Below, one piece after another: positions 37,425 to 44,969 of a DNA stretch of 64,000 nucleotides. Under the pieces are notes generated by a model, which saw nothing but the letters and a program-made list of their open reading frames with translations, was not told the origin of the DNA and ran no database searches. Source of the stretch: Billgrantia bachuensis (GTDB lineage Bacteria; Pseudomonadota; Gammaproteobacteria; Pseudomonadales; Halomonadaceae); NCBI RefSeq assembly GCF_011742165.1, contig NZ_JAAQTO010000013.1, positions 1 through 64,000 on the forward strand. Reading direction: 5' to 3'. The stretch's first letter is position 1; every line of letters begins with the position of its first letter. A program made the translations under genes and the position numbers.

Positions 37425-38734
37425 GCATGCCCCTTTTGCCCTGCATGACCAGGGCCAGGTAGCCGGGTCTCACCGAGGGGATGCAGATCCAGGGCAGCGA
37501 CATCCAGGCTAGCCAGGGTCAGCAGGGCTTCGCTCCACTCCAGTCCCGGCAGCACCTCGCCCAGTAGGTCACTCATGTCGTGAGGGAAGGCGTCGGCCCA
37601 AGGGCCGCGCGGGGTCTCGACAGCATCAGCCTCTGCAGTCTTCAGGTCGTGGCGGGCGGCTTGGCCGGCCAGCACAAGCGACTGCTCGATCTCGTCGAGC
37701 CACTGCTGCCAGCGAGCCGCCGTATCGCCCGCCTCGCGACAGGTCGGCGCAAAGCCGAGCCGGCGGTAATGCGCGTCTTGGCTGCGCAAGTCATCATCGA
37801 TTCCCGCCGCGCGGGCCGCCGGACCACCGAGCTGTCGCGCCTGCGCTTCGTCCAGCGCGCCGCGACCGGGCTCGGGCAGCGCCAGCCGCCACAGCCCGCC
37901 GCGTTCCAGGGTATAGCGCAGGCCTGCGATATCGCTGTTGGGGCTCAGTTGCCCCGCCATGCGCAGGGTTCGTTCAGCCAGTCTCGGCCAGCCTGCGATC
38001 CATAGCCCCCGGTAAAGCCGGCGCAGATGATGGCGAGCACGGGCAAGTTCGATCTCGACGATTGGCACCGGCTCCTGGCGAGCCGCATGGAAGATCGGCT
38101 CGACGACACTGGCAAAGGGCTTGCGCGTGACCGTCCAGGTCTGCACCAGGTCGCCCTGCAGGCTGACCTCTGCCTGCAGGCCCGGCGGCAGCGCGGAATG
38201 AAAAGGCCCCAGTCGGAAGGTCAACGTATCCAGCGTCAGGCCATCGCGAAGATCGTCCTGCATGTTCATGGCCATGGGCCGACCGTAGGGCGTGCCTCCC
38301 ATCATGCCCTCGCCGCCATGGCCATCGTCGCCGAGTCCCTCCCAGGAATTCGGCGGTTCGTCCGGCAGCAGCCGGGGCGCACTGTCGCGCTTGCCCAGCA
38401 TCAGCTCGCGATGCGTCTCGACGACTCCCTGGGGCAACGCCTCGACAGCATCGTTACGTATGGGGTTGCACAGTGCCTCGAACGACTCGCAACAACACCA
38501 CACGCTGACGAACGGTGCGGGCAACTGATCGTGGATACGGCGCAGGTCGTCGCGCCAGCCGGTCGGGACATCGCCCGCCACCACCAACACGCTGGCATGG
38601 CGAGGCGTGTCGACGAGGCGAATGCCGGGCGAGAGCGCGAGCGTTTCGCGCACCGGGCCGATACGCGCCCCCTCGACAAGAAAGACCGCAGCCGGAGCGC
38701 GAGCCGCCAGCCGTCGCTGCCAGCTCACTGCCAC
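37421..38734 (-). CDS. Fused NuoB-like/NuoD-like subunit, probably redox-inactive
   Basis: A 437-residue soluble protein. Residues 1-110 resemble NuoB: VDTPRHASVLVVAGDVPTGWRDDLRRIHDQLP and VSVWCCC align with the NuoB core, but the tandem CC of the N2 site, the GSC/GAC motif and the PGCP motif are absent; only Cys80-82 and Cys89 remain. Residues 115-165 are a Gly/Met-rich linker. Residues 170-437 resemble NuoD (NuoD-like LTFRLGPFHSALPPG, LRRLYRGLWIAGWPRLAERTLRM and GGPAARAAGIDDDLR), shortened and without the NuoD quinone-site His and Tyr in recognisable context. With no NuoC, I, G, F or E encoded, it cannot form an electron wire by itself. It lies between the A-like and H-like genes, the exact place of nuoB-C-D. 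Confidence 0.75.
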   Translation of the reverse strand: MAVSWQRRLAARAPAAVFLVEGARIGPVRETLALSPGIRLVDTPRHASVLVVAGDVPTGWRDDLRRIHDQLPAPFVSVWCCCESFEALCNPIRNDAVEALPQGVVETHRELMLGKRDSAPRLLPDEPPNSWEGLGDDGHGGEGMMGGTPYGRPMAMNMQDDLRDGLTLDTLTFRLGPFHSALPPGLQAEVSLQGDLVQTWTVTRKPFASVVEPIFHAARQEPVPIVEIELARARHHLRRLYRGLWIAGWPRLAERTLRMAGQLSPNSDIAGLRYTLERGGLWRLALPEPGRGALDEAQARQLGGPAARAAGIDDDLRSQDAHYRRLGFAPTCREAGDTAARWQQWLDEIEQSLVLAGQAARHDLKTAEADAVETPRGPWADAFPHDMSDLLGEVLPGLEWSEALLTLASLDVAALDLHPLGETRLPGPGHAGQKGHA

Positions 38735-39072
38735 CGGAACACCCCCTCACGCCAGGCGTAGACGATGCCCACCGACAGGATCGCCAGGAACATGCCCATT
38801 TCCATGACTGCCATGGTGCCCTTCTCGATGAATACCACCGCCCACGGATACATGAACATCATTTCCATCTCGAAGGCGATCAGGAGCAGCGTCATGGGAT
38901 AGTAGCGAATGTGGTAGCGGTTCCAGGCATGCGTATCGGGGCTACCGCCGCCGAGGAAAGGCGCCCTTTGGGGGTAGGTCGGCTTCAGGCTCCCGCGGGC
39001 CGGTAGCCATTGCAGCAGCAACCCCAGCCCCAAGGTTACAAGCAGAATGAAAGATAGGGTGAGCAGCGCCAT
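38725..39072 (-). CDS. NuoA-like membrane subunit
   Basis: A 115-residue, three-helix NuoA homologue. RYHIRYYPMTLLLIAFEMEMMFMYPWAVV corresponds to the FYLVALLFVIFDVEAIFLYPWA block, with the acidic residues of the proton path kept as Glu68 and Glu70. The loop before it, which in classical NuoA contains YECG and takes part in active/deactive gating, reads RAPFLGGGSPDTHAW and has no cysteine. The start at 39072 follows GAGGG by six bases. This is the first gene of the operon; the upstream 277 bp hold its promoter, which I could not pinpoint. Confidence 0.85.
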   Translation of the reverse strand: MALLTLSFILLVTLGLGLLLQWLPARGSLKPTYPQRAPFLGGGSPDTHAWNRYHIRYYPMTLLLIAFEMEMMFMYPWAVVFIEKGTMAVMEMGMFLAILSVGIVYAWREGVFRWQ

Positions 39073-39349
39073 GCGAATCCCTCGCTTTGCTGCGATCAGC
39101 ACGGAAACCTGACTGAAAGTTAGTTGTCGTCACGGCGGATAACAAATGGCGCGTCATTGCTCGTACATGGCGAACATGTGCCGCCTGGACTGCTGATCGA
39201 AGCCTCCTGTCGTGCCCACCCTCGGTCGGTTAGACCAAGTCATCTGGCCTCCTGTGGGCAAGTCAGCCTCCGCCCCTCTGCCCGCCGCAGGCGGACTTTG
39301 TCTTCAGTCGATCGAGCGCCTCCGGACCATGGTGACCGATACCCACGTT

Positions 39350-40813
39350 TCAAGTCAGTAGCCGGTTCCAACCTGCGTAGCGGTAGCGGATCGCCCCCTT
39401 GGGAGGGCTGAGTCCGATTATCAGCAAACCGGCGGCGACACTGCCGATGGCCGCCCCAGCGGAGGCACCCGCGAGCACCCAAGGCGCGGCAATCAGCCAA
39501 AGCCCAAAGAACAGGTTAAGGAAACGCAGTGGCCGGCCGACTTCTGCCATTGCAAGGACAGAAACCGTGATGAGCAACGAGCCCATGAGATGGTCACTAT
39601 TCGCCATGGCGCCTTCCGTGCCGAAGATGAGACGGGTGAACATCAGCCACACGCCAATGACACAGAGCGCCAGCAGTGTCCATGGCAAGTTGACCCCACG
39701 CACCGCATTCCTGGCCATTCGACCGAGGCTTCCAGCGAACTCGGGGTTGTCGTCTTCCCGCGCACCCTCCATGGCATCGCCCATGAAAAAGGTACGCCAG
39801 AAGGGTTTGCCACGCTGTCGGGCATCCTTGAGGAACTGACCCATGGCCACCAACTCGTCGAGCGCGTAGGGCATCATCACCAGCATGGCCAAGGCCTGTA
39901 CCAGGCAGAGCGTGCACCAGGTACCGATGAAAATCGGTTGCGCTATGATGAAAAAGATACTGATCACGCCCAAAGGGATAACGACAATGCCAAAGGCTGC
40001 CACCATCCAGGGCATGGTCCGCCAACGGCGGGCGTCGCCCATTACCGCCATGAGAAACTCGAGCATATACGCCATGACCCCGACGCCGGCATCCGACACC
40101 GGCCAGGCTTTTGACATGTCTGAGGTAATAATGGTCTCGGTGCCGTTCTTGCCCGCAGCGACGAAGAACGGATCCCAGGCGCTGCTCACATGCCCCAGCT
40201 GATAAGCGGCGAGATAGTGGGCCAGATAAACGCCAAGCACGGCGAGCATAGCGATAGGTATACGCTGTACCCATGTTGAGGGATTGTAGTCCCAGCCCGG
40301 CGGGATCGATGCCTTCTGCATCATGCCCGACATGCTCATTCCCGGCATCATGGGCACCAGTACCGAGAAAGCAATCACCAATCCACCGACCAGCAGCCCG
40401 TTGCCATACGAGGCCGGTGACGGTGTCCAGAACAATAGCGGCGCAAACATCAGCCAGGTTCCCATGGCCGCGTTCGCCCACTGCGCCCAACTGATACGCG
40501 CCAGCGATAATATTGCGAACAGAGCGATCAAGGTTCCACTAATGACATCGCTCCAGGCCATCAGAAGGCTCCGCGTCTCTACGGCGAACAAGGACCGTTC
40601 GCCAGCGAGGCGCTGCAGGTCGAAATCGTTCGGACCGATATCAAGGTATCCAAAGGTGAAGGGAGTGGTGACAAGCCATAGGCCGAGGATGATGTTGGCG
40701 AAGTGGCACCAAAGCGTAGCGATGCGTCTCTGCTCCATCATCTGCATGTGCTCTTTCATGCCCATGTCAGAATTCATGGCGCCTTTGCGCAAGTATTCTC
40801 CTTGTTGCTCCAT
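39350..40813 (-). CDS. SPW-repeat / vitamin K epoxide reductase (VKOR) fusion protein
   Basis: A 487-residue polytopic membrane protein. Residues about 30-155 contain SPW-type helix pairs (AWSDVISGTLIALFAI and QWANAAMGTWLMFAPLLFW). Residues about 185-315 are a VKOR-like four-helix domain whose active site is IFIGTWCTLCLVQALAM, with the CxxC cysteines at 300 and 303; VKOR enzymes pass electrons from periplasmic thiols to quinone. The last 140 residues return to SPW-type helices (GRPLRFLNLFFGLWLIAAPWVL). A Met-rich segment (MMPGMSMSGMM) near residue 155 may bind metal. The start at 40813 has AAGGAG eight bases upstream. It lies at the edge of a thiol-redox/metal block and probably supplies disulfide-bond oxidising or reducing equivalents there. 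Confidence 0.8.
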   Translation of the reverse strand: MEQQGEYLRKGAMNSDMGMKEHMQMMEQRRIATLWCHFANIILGLWLVTTPFTFGYLDIGPNDFDLQRLAGERSLFAVETRSLLMAWSDVISGTLIALFAILSLARISWAQWANAAMGTWLMFAPLLFWTPSPASYGNGLLVGGLVIAFSVLVPMMPGMSMSGMMQKASIPPGWDYNPSTWVQRIPIAMLAVLGVYLAHYLAAYQLGHVSSAWDPFFVAAGKNGTETIITSDMSKAWPVSDAGVGVMAYMLEFLMAVMGDARRWRTMPWMVAAFGIVVIPLGVISIFFIIAQPIFIGTWCTLCLVQALAMLVMMPYALDELVAMGQFLKDARQRGKPFWRTFFMGDAMEGAREDDNPEFAGSLGRMARNAVRGVNLPWTLLALCVIGVWLMFTRLIFGTEGAMANSDHLMGSLLITVSVLAMAEVGRPLRFLNLFFGLWLIAAPWVLAGASAGAAIGSVAAGLLIIGLSPPKGAIRYRYAGWNRLLT

Positions 40814-41397
40814 TCTGTTGCTCCTTGAAAATGGCGGCAACTCCATTAAAAACAACGCTCAGCCCCTTGCCTTCTATTACAGAGTAGTTGTAATTGGCAG
40901 GCGTTCAAGTTTCCGCCTGGCGACTGATCTACTTGGCCGCGCAAGAATTTTCTGCTTAGCCAGTAGAGGTGGCGAGGCGGTAGAATTAACACCCATGCCA
41001 GCACTTTTTTCATGTCCGCGTTCTTCACGCCGGTGAGCATGATGCTGATTCCTTCACCTATGCGTCATCGGCTCGAAGACGCCAACAGCAGTTATGAATA
41101 AATCCAGAAAGAAGTTAGGCGCGGGCCAGTTACGCATCGAGGTTGGCTAGGCGTTAACTTCTTTACTTGGGTTTATCCTATGCACTCATGAATAGTTTTT
41201 CTGTCCGAACCTGCCCTTATAGCCGCGCGGGAACAGACAGTGATAATTATCTCTAAGGGTTAGTGAAAACAGGGCGGCGCCCTCTTACATAGAGACAATG
41301 AATATAAACACAGATAGCAATAGCCAGAAACACGACCAGGCCTAGGCTAGTAGGCCAGGAAAGCCAAGATTATCGAAAGAATAAAACCCGACAATTA
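40814..41397. other. Gene-poor, AT-rich stretch
   Basis: A 584-bp region between the VKOR fusion gene and the cytochrome c gene, both on the minus strand. Base composition is clearly more AT-rich than the core genome. I see no protein with family features, no tRNA and no direct repeat; short open frames here have no ribosome binding site or recognisable motif. It probably contains the promoter of the VKOR fusion gene and leftover sequence from past rearrangement. Confidence 0.5.
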
Positions 41398-41847
41398 TCA
41401 AGGTGGAAAAGGCTCATTCTGGCTTTCCTCTTCCTGGTGACGTCTTTGTTCAGCCGTCCATAGCGTCTTGAGATAGGCGACCACCGCTCTGATTTCAGCC
41501 GGAGTGAGAATGTCGCCAAAGGCCGGCATGGTGAGTCGCTCGGTCTTGTTCCAGGGATCGCGCCACCCCTCGGCGATGATCCGATAGAGCATGGCGTCGG
41601 AATGTTTCCAGGTATGGCCTTCCGGTCCGTGCGGGGGAGCCGGCAGCTCCCCCTGGTCATCCTGGCGTTCCCAGTTCGGCATGCCTTCGCCCTGGCTGCC
41701 GTGACAGCTGGCGCAATACTGCTGGTAAACACTCTCCCCCTCTTGTAGCAGAGAGGTAGTACCCGAAACGGGGTTTCCATCCGCTATGGCTTGCACCCCA
41801 GCACCGAGTAGCAGCCAAGTCGTGGTGAGCAGCCAGCGTTTATGCAT
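41398..41847 (-). CDS. Periplasmic c-type cytochrome
   Basis: A 149-residue monohaem cytochrome c. A signal peptide (hydrophobic TTTWLLLGAGVQAIA) precedes the haem motif CASCH (Cys45, Cys48, His49) in VYQQYCASCHGSQGEGMPNW. The distal Met is probably in RLTMPAFGDILTPAEIRAVVAYLKTLW, a class I pattern. The C-terminus is a charged Glu/Gln tail. I start at 41847; its eight-base overlap with the beta-propeller gene suggests coupling. It is the last gene of the minus-strand thiol/metal run. Confidence 0.88.
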   Translation of the reverse strand: MHKRWLLTTTWLLLGAGVQAIADGNPVSGTTSLLQEGESVYQQYCASCHGSQGEGMPNWERQDDQGELPAPPHGPEGHTWKHSDAMLYRIIAEGWRDPWNKTERLTMPAFGDILTPAEIRAVVAYLKTLWTAEQRRHQEEESQNEPFPP

Positions 41848-42706
41848 CGGGAGCCGACCAGGTTTCCCCCTGGTCCTCGCTACGCGTGAGTCGCCCCTCA
41901 TGATCCAGCGCATAAAGCGTTCCCTGTGACGTCAGCGTGAGAGCGACTTTATCCGCGACATTCAGATTAACTGAGGACCACTCCTGGCCGCCATTGTCAC
42001 TACGAAACAGGCCCTGATCCGTGGTGACATAGACGACTTCAGGCGTGTTGAGGTCATAGGCAAGATCGTAGACGCGACCGGCGTCGAGTTCCCCGGTAAG
42101 CCGCCAGCCGCAGAAGCAGTCCATAGACAGGCGCACCGCATCATCCGATACCGCATAAAGCCAGCCAGTCTGCATGCTTCCCTCCATGTCGGAGTGGATG
42201 AGCCGACGTATGGGCTGGGTAGGGCCGCTATCCATTTTCTTCCACGATTCGCCGGCATCCTCGCTCTGGTAGAGCCCGTCGTCAGCGATGACCACGTAGA
42301 GCGTCTCGGGCTGCTGGCGGTGCACGGTCAAGGCCGTGATGTCCTGGCTCGGTAGCCCCTCGTCGAGTTTCTGCCAGGTTTTTCCATTATCTGTGCTGCG
42401 CTGTACCCCGATGGAGGTCCCCGCGATATAGAGCGCCTTTTCCGCTGTTGCAGGTACCGTGGCCGCCATGAGCTGTCCCGCCTTCCCCCCCTCGGGAAGG
42501 GCGATCTCTCTCCAGGACCCGCCGCTATTCGTGCTTTCGAAGAGCTGGTCGGCCTGCACCTTGAGCAGCCGTTCTTCCGCGGGGTCATACTGCAGCGATG
42601 GCAGCGCCTCCTCGACAGCAGCGGCTACCCCGGCGATACCCATGCTTGCCATGATCCAGCTCGTCAATGACAGGGCGCGCCAAAAGCAACTCGTACTCTT
42701 TTTCAT
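41840..42706 (-). CDS. Exported BNR/YCF48-like beta-propeller protein
   Basis: A 288-residue protein with a signal peptide (LTSWIMASMGIAGVAAA) and repeated BNR-type motifs: STNSGGSWREI, STDNGKTWQKL, SEDAGESWKKM, SDNGGQEWSSV and SEDQGETWSAP. Five such Asp-box repeats, spaced by about 45 residues, indicate a sialidase-like or YCF48-like beta-propeller. Such proteins often act as assembly or binding platforms rather than glycosidases, and no sialidase catalytic residues are seen. Coupled to the cytochrome c gene, so a role in docking or protecting that cytochrome is an inference from position. Confidence 0.82.
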   Translation of the reverse strand: MKKSTSCFWRALSLTSWIMASMGIAGVAAAVEEALPSLQYDPAEERLLKVQADQLFESTNSGGSWREIALPEGGKAGQLMAATVPATAEKALYIAGTSIGVQRSTDNGKTWQKLDEGLPSQDITALTVHRQQPETLYVVIADDGLYQSEDAGESWKKMDSGPTQPIRRLIHSDMEGSMQTGWLYAVSDDAVRLSMDCFCGWRLTGELDAGRVYDLAYDLNTPEVVYVTTDQGLFRSDNGGQEWSSVNLNVADKVALTLTSQGTLYALDHEGRLTRSEDQGETWSAPDA

Positions 42707-42727
42707 GGTCTATTTCCTTCATTAAAG

Positions 42728-43471
42728 CTAGCCAATGGCACCCAATGCAGGGAAGGTGCGCAATAGCCAATAGGAAAGGTCGGTCAGTTTGCCGGTGATC
42801 ATCAAGACGCCCATCAGTATCATGATCACTCCCGCCGCCTTATGCAGGACCCGGCCCCAGCGGCGCAAGAATTTCTGATGATGCAGGAAACGATCGAGCG
42901 AAACGGCACTTAGCAGGAAAGGCACGCCCAGACCCAGCGAATAAATGCCGAGAAGCGTCATGCCGCTCGAGACATTGGCCGTCGAGGCGCTGACGGTCAG
43001 AATCGCGCCCAGTATCGGGCCGATACAGGGTGTCCAGCCGAAGGCGAATGCAACGCCCAATAGATAAGCCGCACCGCGCCCGCCCCTCTCCTCCTTGAGC
43101 CGGCCGATAAACCGCCACTCTCGCTGTAACCCATGCAGCGGGATCAGTCCGGCCATGAAGGCACCGAACAGGATGACGATGGTACCGCCGACCAGGTTCG
43201 CCTCCTGGCGATAGACTAGCAGCAAACGGCCGATGGCGGTGGCACTGGCCCCCAGCATCAGGAATACCGTGGAGAAGCCAAGCACGAACCATATCGATTG
43301 GGTCAACACCCTGAGTCGCTCACGCCGGTCCGCTTCCTGTATCTGGCCAAGCGAGCGCCCGGCCACGAAGGAGAGGTAGCCAGGCACGAGCGGCAAGACA
43401 CAGGGCGAAGCGAACGAAACCAGACCAGCCAGAAAGGCAGTCATCAGGCCGATATTGGCAATCTCCAGCAT
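42728..43471 (-). CDS. CcdA-type thiol-disulfide transmembrane transporter
   Basis: A 247-residue, six-helix membrane protein of the CcdA/DsbD-beta family that carries reducing equivalents from cytoplasmic thioredoxin to periplasmic thioredoxin-like proteins. The two active cysteines are in FASPCVLPLVPGYLSFVAG (Cys24) and AFGWTPCIGPILGA (Cys149), both textbook. It lies between the small Cys-rich membrane protein and the beta-propeller gene; its natural electron acceptor is probably the TlpA-like thioredoxin encoded upstream. A close paralogue lies at 49044-49766. Confidence 0.9.
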   Translation of the reverse strand: MLEIANIGLMTAFLAGLVSFASPCVLPLVPGYLSFVAGRSLGQIQEADRRERLRVLTQSIWFVLGFSTVFLMLGASATAIGRLLLVYRQEANLVGGTIVILFGAFMAGLIPLHGLQREWRFIGRLKEERGGRGAAYLLGVAFAFGWTPCIGPILGAILTVSASTANVSSGMTLLGIYSLGLGVPFLLSAVSLDRFLHHQKFLRRWGRVLHKAAGVIMILMGVLMITGKLTDLSYWLLRTFPALGAIG

Positions 43472-43488
43472 TACGCCTCACCCTGTGT

Positions 43489-43872
43489 TCAAGCTTGGAG
43501 GTTCGATCCGGGCGGCTCTATCGTTGCCTTCTGATCCGCTGTTTGGCGCTGGTGGGATGGGGTTTCCGTGGACGCTATGGCAGGGTCTTCCACCCTGGCT
43601 TGCACGCCGGTGGCTTCGCCCTGGTCGGCAGATTTACTTGTCTTGTCCTTGCACTTCATGATGCACAATCCCAACCCGCACATGACGAGGCAAGGCAACA
43701 GGCTTACCAGGAGGGGCGCGATGCCGAGCAGAACCAGTTGATCCCAACCCAGGGTGAGGCTACCAGTCACAGTCACGGCAGCCAGAAGCATCCAGCGGCG
43801 GGACCCTGTCGCCAGGCCTTTCAAGCCGGTTTTCTGCTCCCCCTGCGGGATTTTGTCGTCACAGCAACTCAT
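43489..43872 (-). CDS. Small cysteine-rich membrane protein, function unknown
   Basis: A 127-residue protein. It starts MSCCDDK and has two hydrophobic segments (MLLAAVTVTGSLTLGWDQLVLLG and APLLVSLLPCLVMCGLGLCIMKC) ending in a cluster of four cysteines, followed by a charged tail. A GAGGAAG ribosome binding site precedes the start at 43872, and its ATG overlaps the stop of the TlpA-like gene. The cysteine pairs suggest metal or thiol exchange, but I recognise no family and claim no function. Confidence 0.75.
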   Translation of the reverse strand: MSCCDDKIPQGEQKTGLKGLATGSRRWMLLAAVTVTGSLTLGWDQLVLLGIAPLLVSLLPCLVMCGLGLCIMKCKDKTSKSADQGEATGVQARVEDPAIASTETPSHQRQTADQKATIEPPGSNLQA

Positions 43873-44450
43873 GGCGCTTCCTCTTTGCTGGTTTCTATCA
43901 TTTCGGCCAAGAAATCGACCACCTCGGGGGTGTCCCACTCCGCCTCCCCGACCAGGCGTCCCAGTTCCTTGCCCTGACGGTCGAGCAGCAGCGTGGTAGG
44001 AATACCGACAGCCCCCAGATTCGCGCTGGCCGTACCGGTTTGATCAACGTAGGGGGCAAGATGCTCGATGCCCACTTCCTGATAGAACTCGTTAACGACA
44101 TCGATACCCTTGCGGTCGATCGACAGTGCAACGACTTCGAAATCCTTCCCACCCAATTCAGCGTGAAGGGCATCCAGGGTGGGCATTTCCTCGCGACAAG
44201 GGCCACACCATGTCGCCCAGATATTGAGCAGGATCACTTTGCCTTCAAAGGCAGTCAGCGTCAGCGGAGTGCCGTTGCCGTCCTCGAAGCGTATTTCGGA
44301 AACGTCGCGCGGGCTTTCCCAGAGGAGAAAGCCTTGCGGTCCAACCTTTTCGGGCGGCGTGGCGTCGGGCGGAGAAGCGACAACCGAAGAGGCCAGCAAT
44401 ACCCAGCATGCGGCTAGTAACCTTGTGGTTCCGGTCAGCTTTTTCATCAC
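43869..44450 (-). CDS. TlpA/ResA-like periplasmic thioredoxin
   Basis: A 193-residue exported thioredoxin-fold protein. A signal peptide (RLLAACWVLLASSVVA) is followed by the TlpA fold with the active site WATWCGPCREEMPTL (Cys82, Cys85), the loop LSIDRKG and the cis-proline in VGIPTTLLLDRQG. Such proteins keep cytochrome c or copper-binding cysteines reduced. It is encoded with a CcdA that could reduce it, a SCO protein and a DUF411 protein that are likely clients. Four-base overlap with the Cys-rich membrane gene. Confidence 0.9.
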   Translation of the reverse strand: MMKKLTGTTRLLAACWVLLASSVVASPPDATPPEKVGPQGFLLWESPRDVSEIRFEDGNGTPLTLTAFEGKVILLNIWATWCGPCREEMPTLDALHAELGGKDFEVVALSIDRKGIDVVNEFYQEVGIEHLAPYVDQTGTASANLGAVGIPTTLLLDRQGKELGRLVGEAEWDTPEVVDFLAEMIETSKEEAP

Positions 44451-44462
44451 CAGGACGGCCCC

Positions 44463-44903
44463 TCAATGGGTGGCGTAAACTTCGGGGGTCTCGGTCGGCT
44501 GGAAGGCCAACGTATACACTTCGAGAGGCCCGCGTTTCTCGCCCGTCATTCCGGGTGAGCCAAGCGGCATGCCTGGCACGCTCAATCCTTTGATGAACGG
44601 CTTTTCTTCAAGCACCCGGGTCAGGCTTTCCAAGGGTACGTGCCCCTCGAATACATAGTTGCCGATGAGCGTGCTATGGCAGCCGTGGAGCCGCTCGGGT
44701 ATGTTGTGTTCGGCTTTCAGCTGGGAAAGGTCATCAGTATCGATCGTTTCCACGTCAAAGCCGTTCTCTTCCAGATACTTGGCATACTCGGCACAACATC
44801 CACAATTGGGGTTCTTGTAAAGGGTCGCTTCCGTCTCGGCCGACAACCCTGTTACTGGGAAGGCGAGCAGAGCGACAATGATCCAGGACTTCCAGCTTTT
44901 CAT
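44463..44903 (-). CDS. DUF411 periplasmic metal-binding protein
   Basis: A 146-residue DUF411 protein. After a signal peptide ending near TGLSA, it has the signature TLYKNPNCGCCAEYAKYLEENGFDV (Cys34, Cys36, Cys37), then LHGCHSTLIGNYVFEGHVPLESL with another Cys/His pair, and a Met-rich KGLSVPGMPLGSPGM. This layout is typical of DUF411 proteins found in copper- and silver-resistance loci (CopG-like), which are thought to bind or reduce metal through the CGCC site. The start at 44903 is preceded by a purine-rich AGAAAGAG. Confidence 0.88.
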   Translation of the reverse strand: MKSWKSWIIVALLAFPVTGLSAETEATLYKNPNCGCCAEYAKYLEENGFDVETIDTDDLSQLKAEHNIPERLHGCHSTLIGNYVFEGHVPLESLTRVLEEKPFIKGLSVPGMPLGSPGMTGEKRGPLEVYTLAFQPTETPEVYATH

Positions 44904-44969
44904 CTCTTTCTGACCTCTTTCAAGGTAAACAGCCCAGGTTCCGAATCCAGACGTGGCAGGAACCATCAC

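Noticed and set aside
30617..39072. Mrp antiporter, Dab inorganic-carbon or group 4 hydrogenase cluster considered for the complex I-like operon
   Set aside because: MrpB/E/F/G, DabA and hydrogenase large/small subunit cysteines are absent while NuoA, H, J, K, L, M, N are individually recognisable in nuo order.
40846..41040. 64-codon minus-strand open frame beginning MLTGVKNADMKKVLAW
   Set aside because: No ribosome binding site, no recognisable family and it lies in an AT-rich gene-poor stretch; not supported as a gene.
41258..41380. Hydrophobic minus-strand peptide (LGLVVFLAIAICVYIHCLYV) in the gene-poor stretch
   Set aside because: No ATG or ribosome binding site in that frame and an in-frame stop shortly before; could be a relic of a small membrane gene but not supportable.
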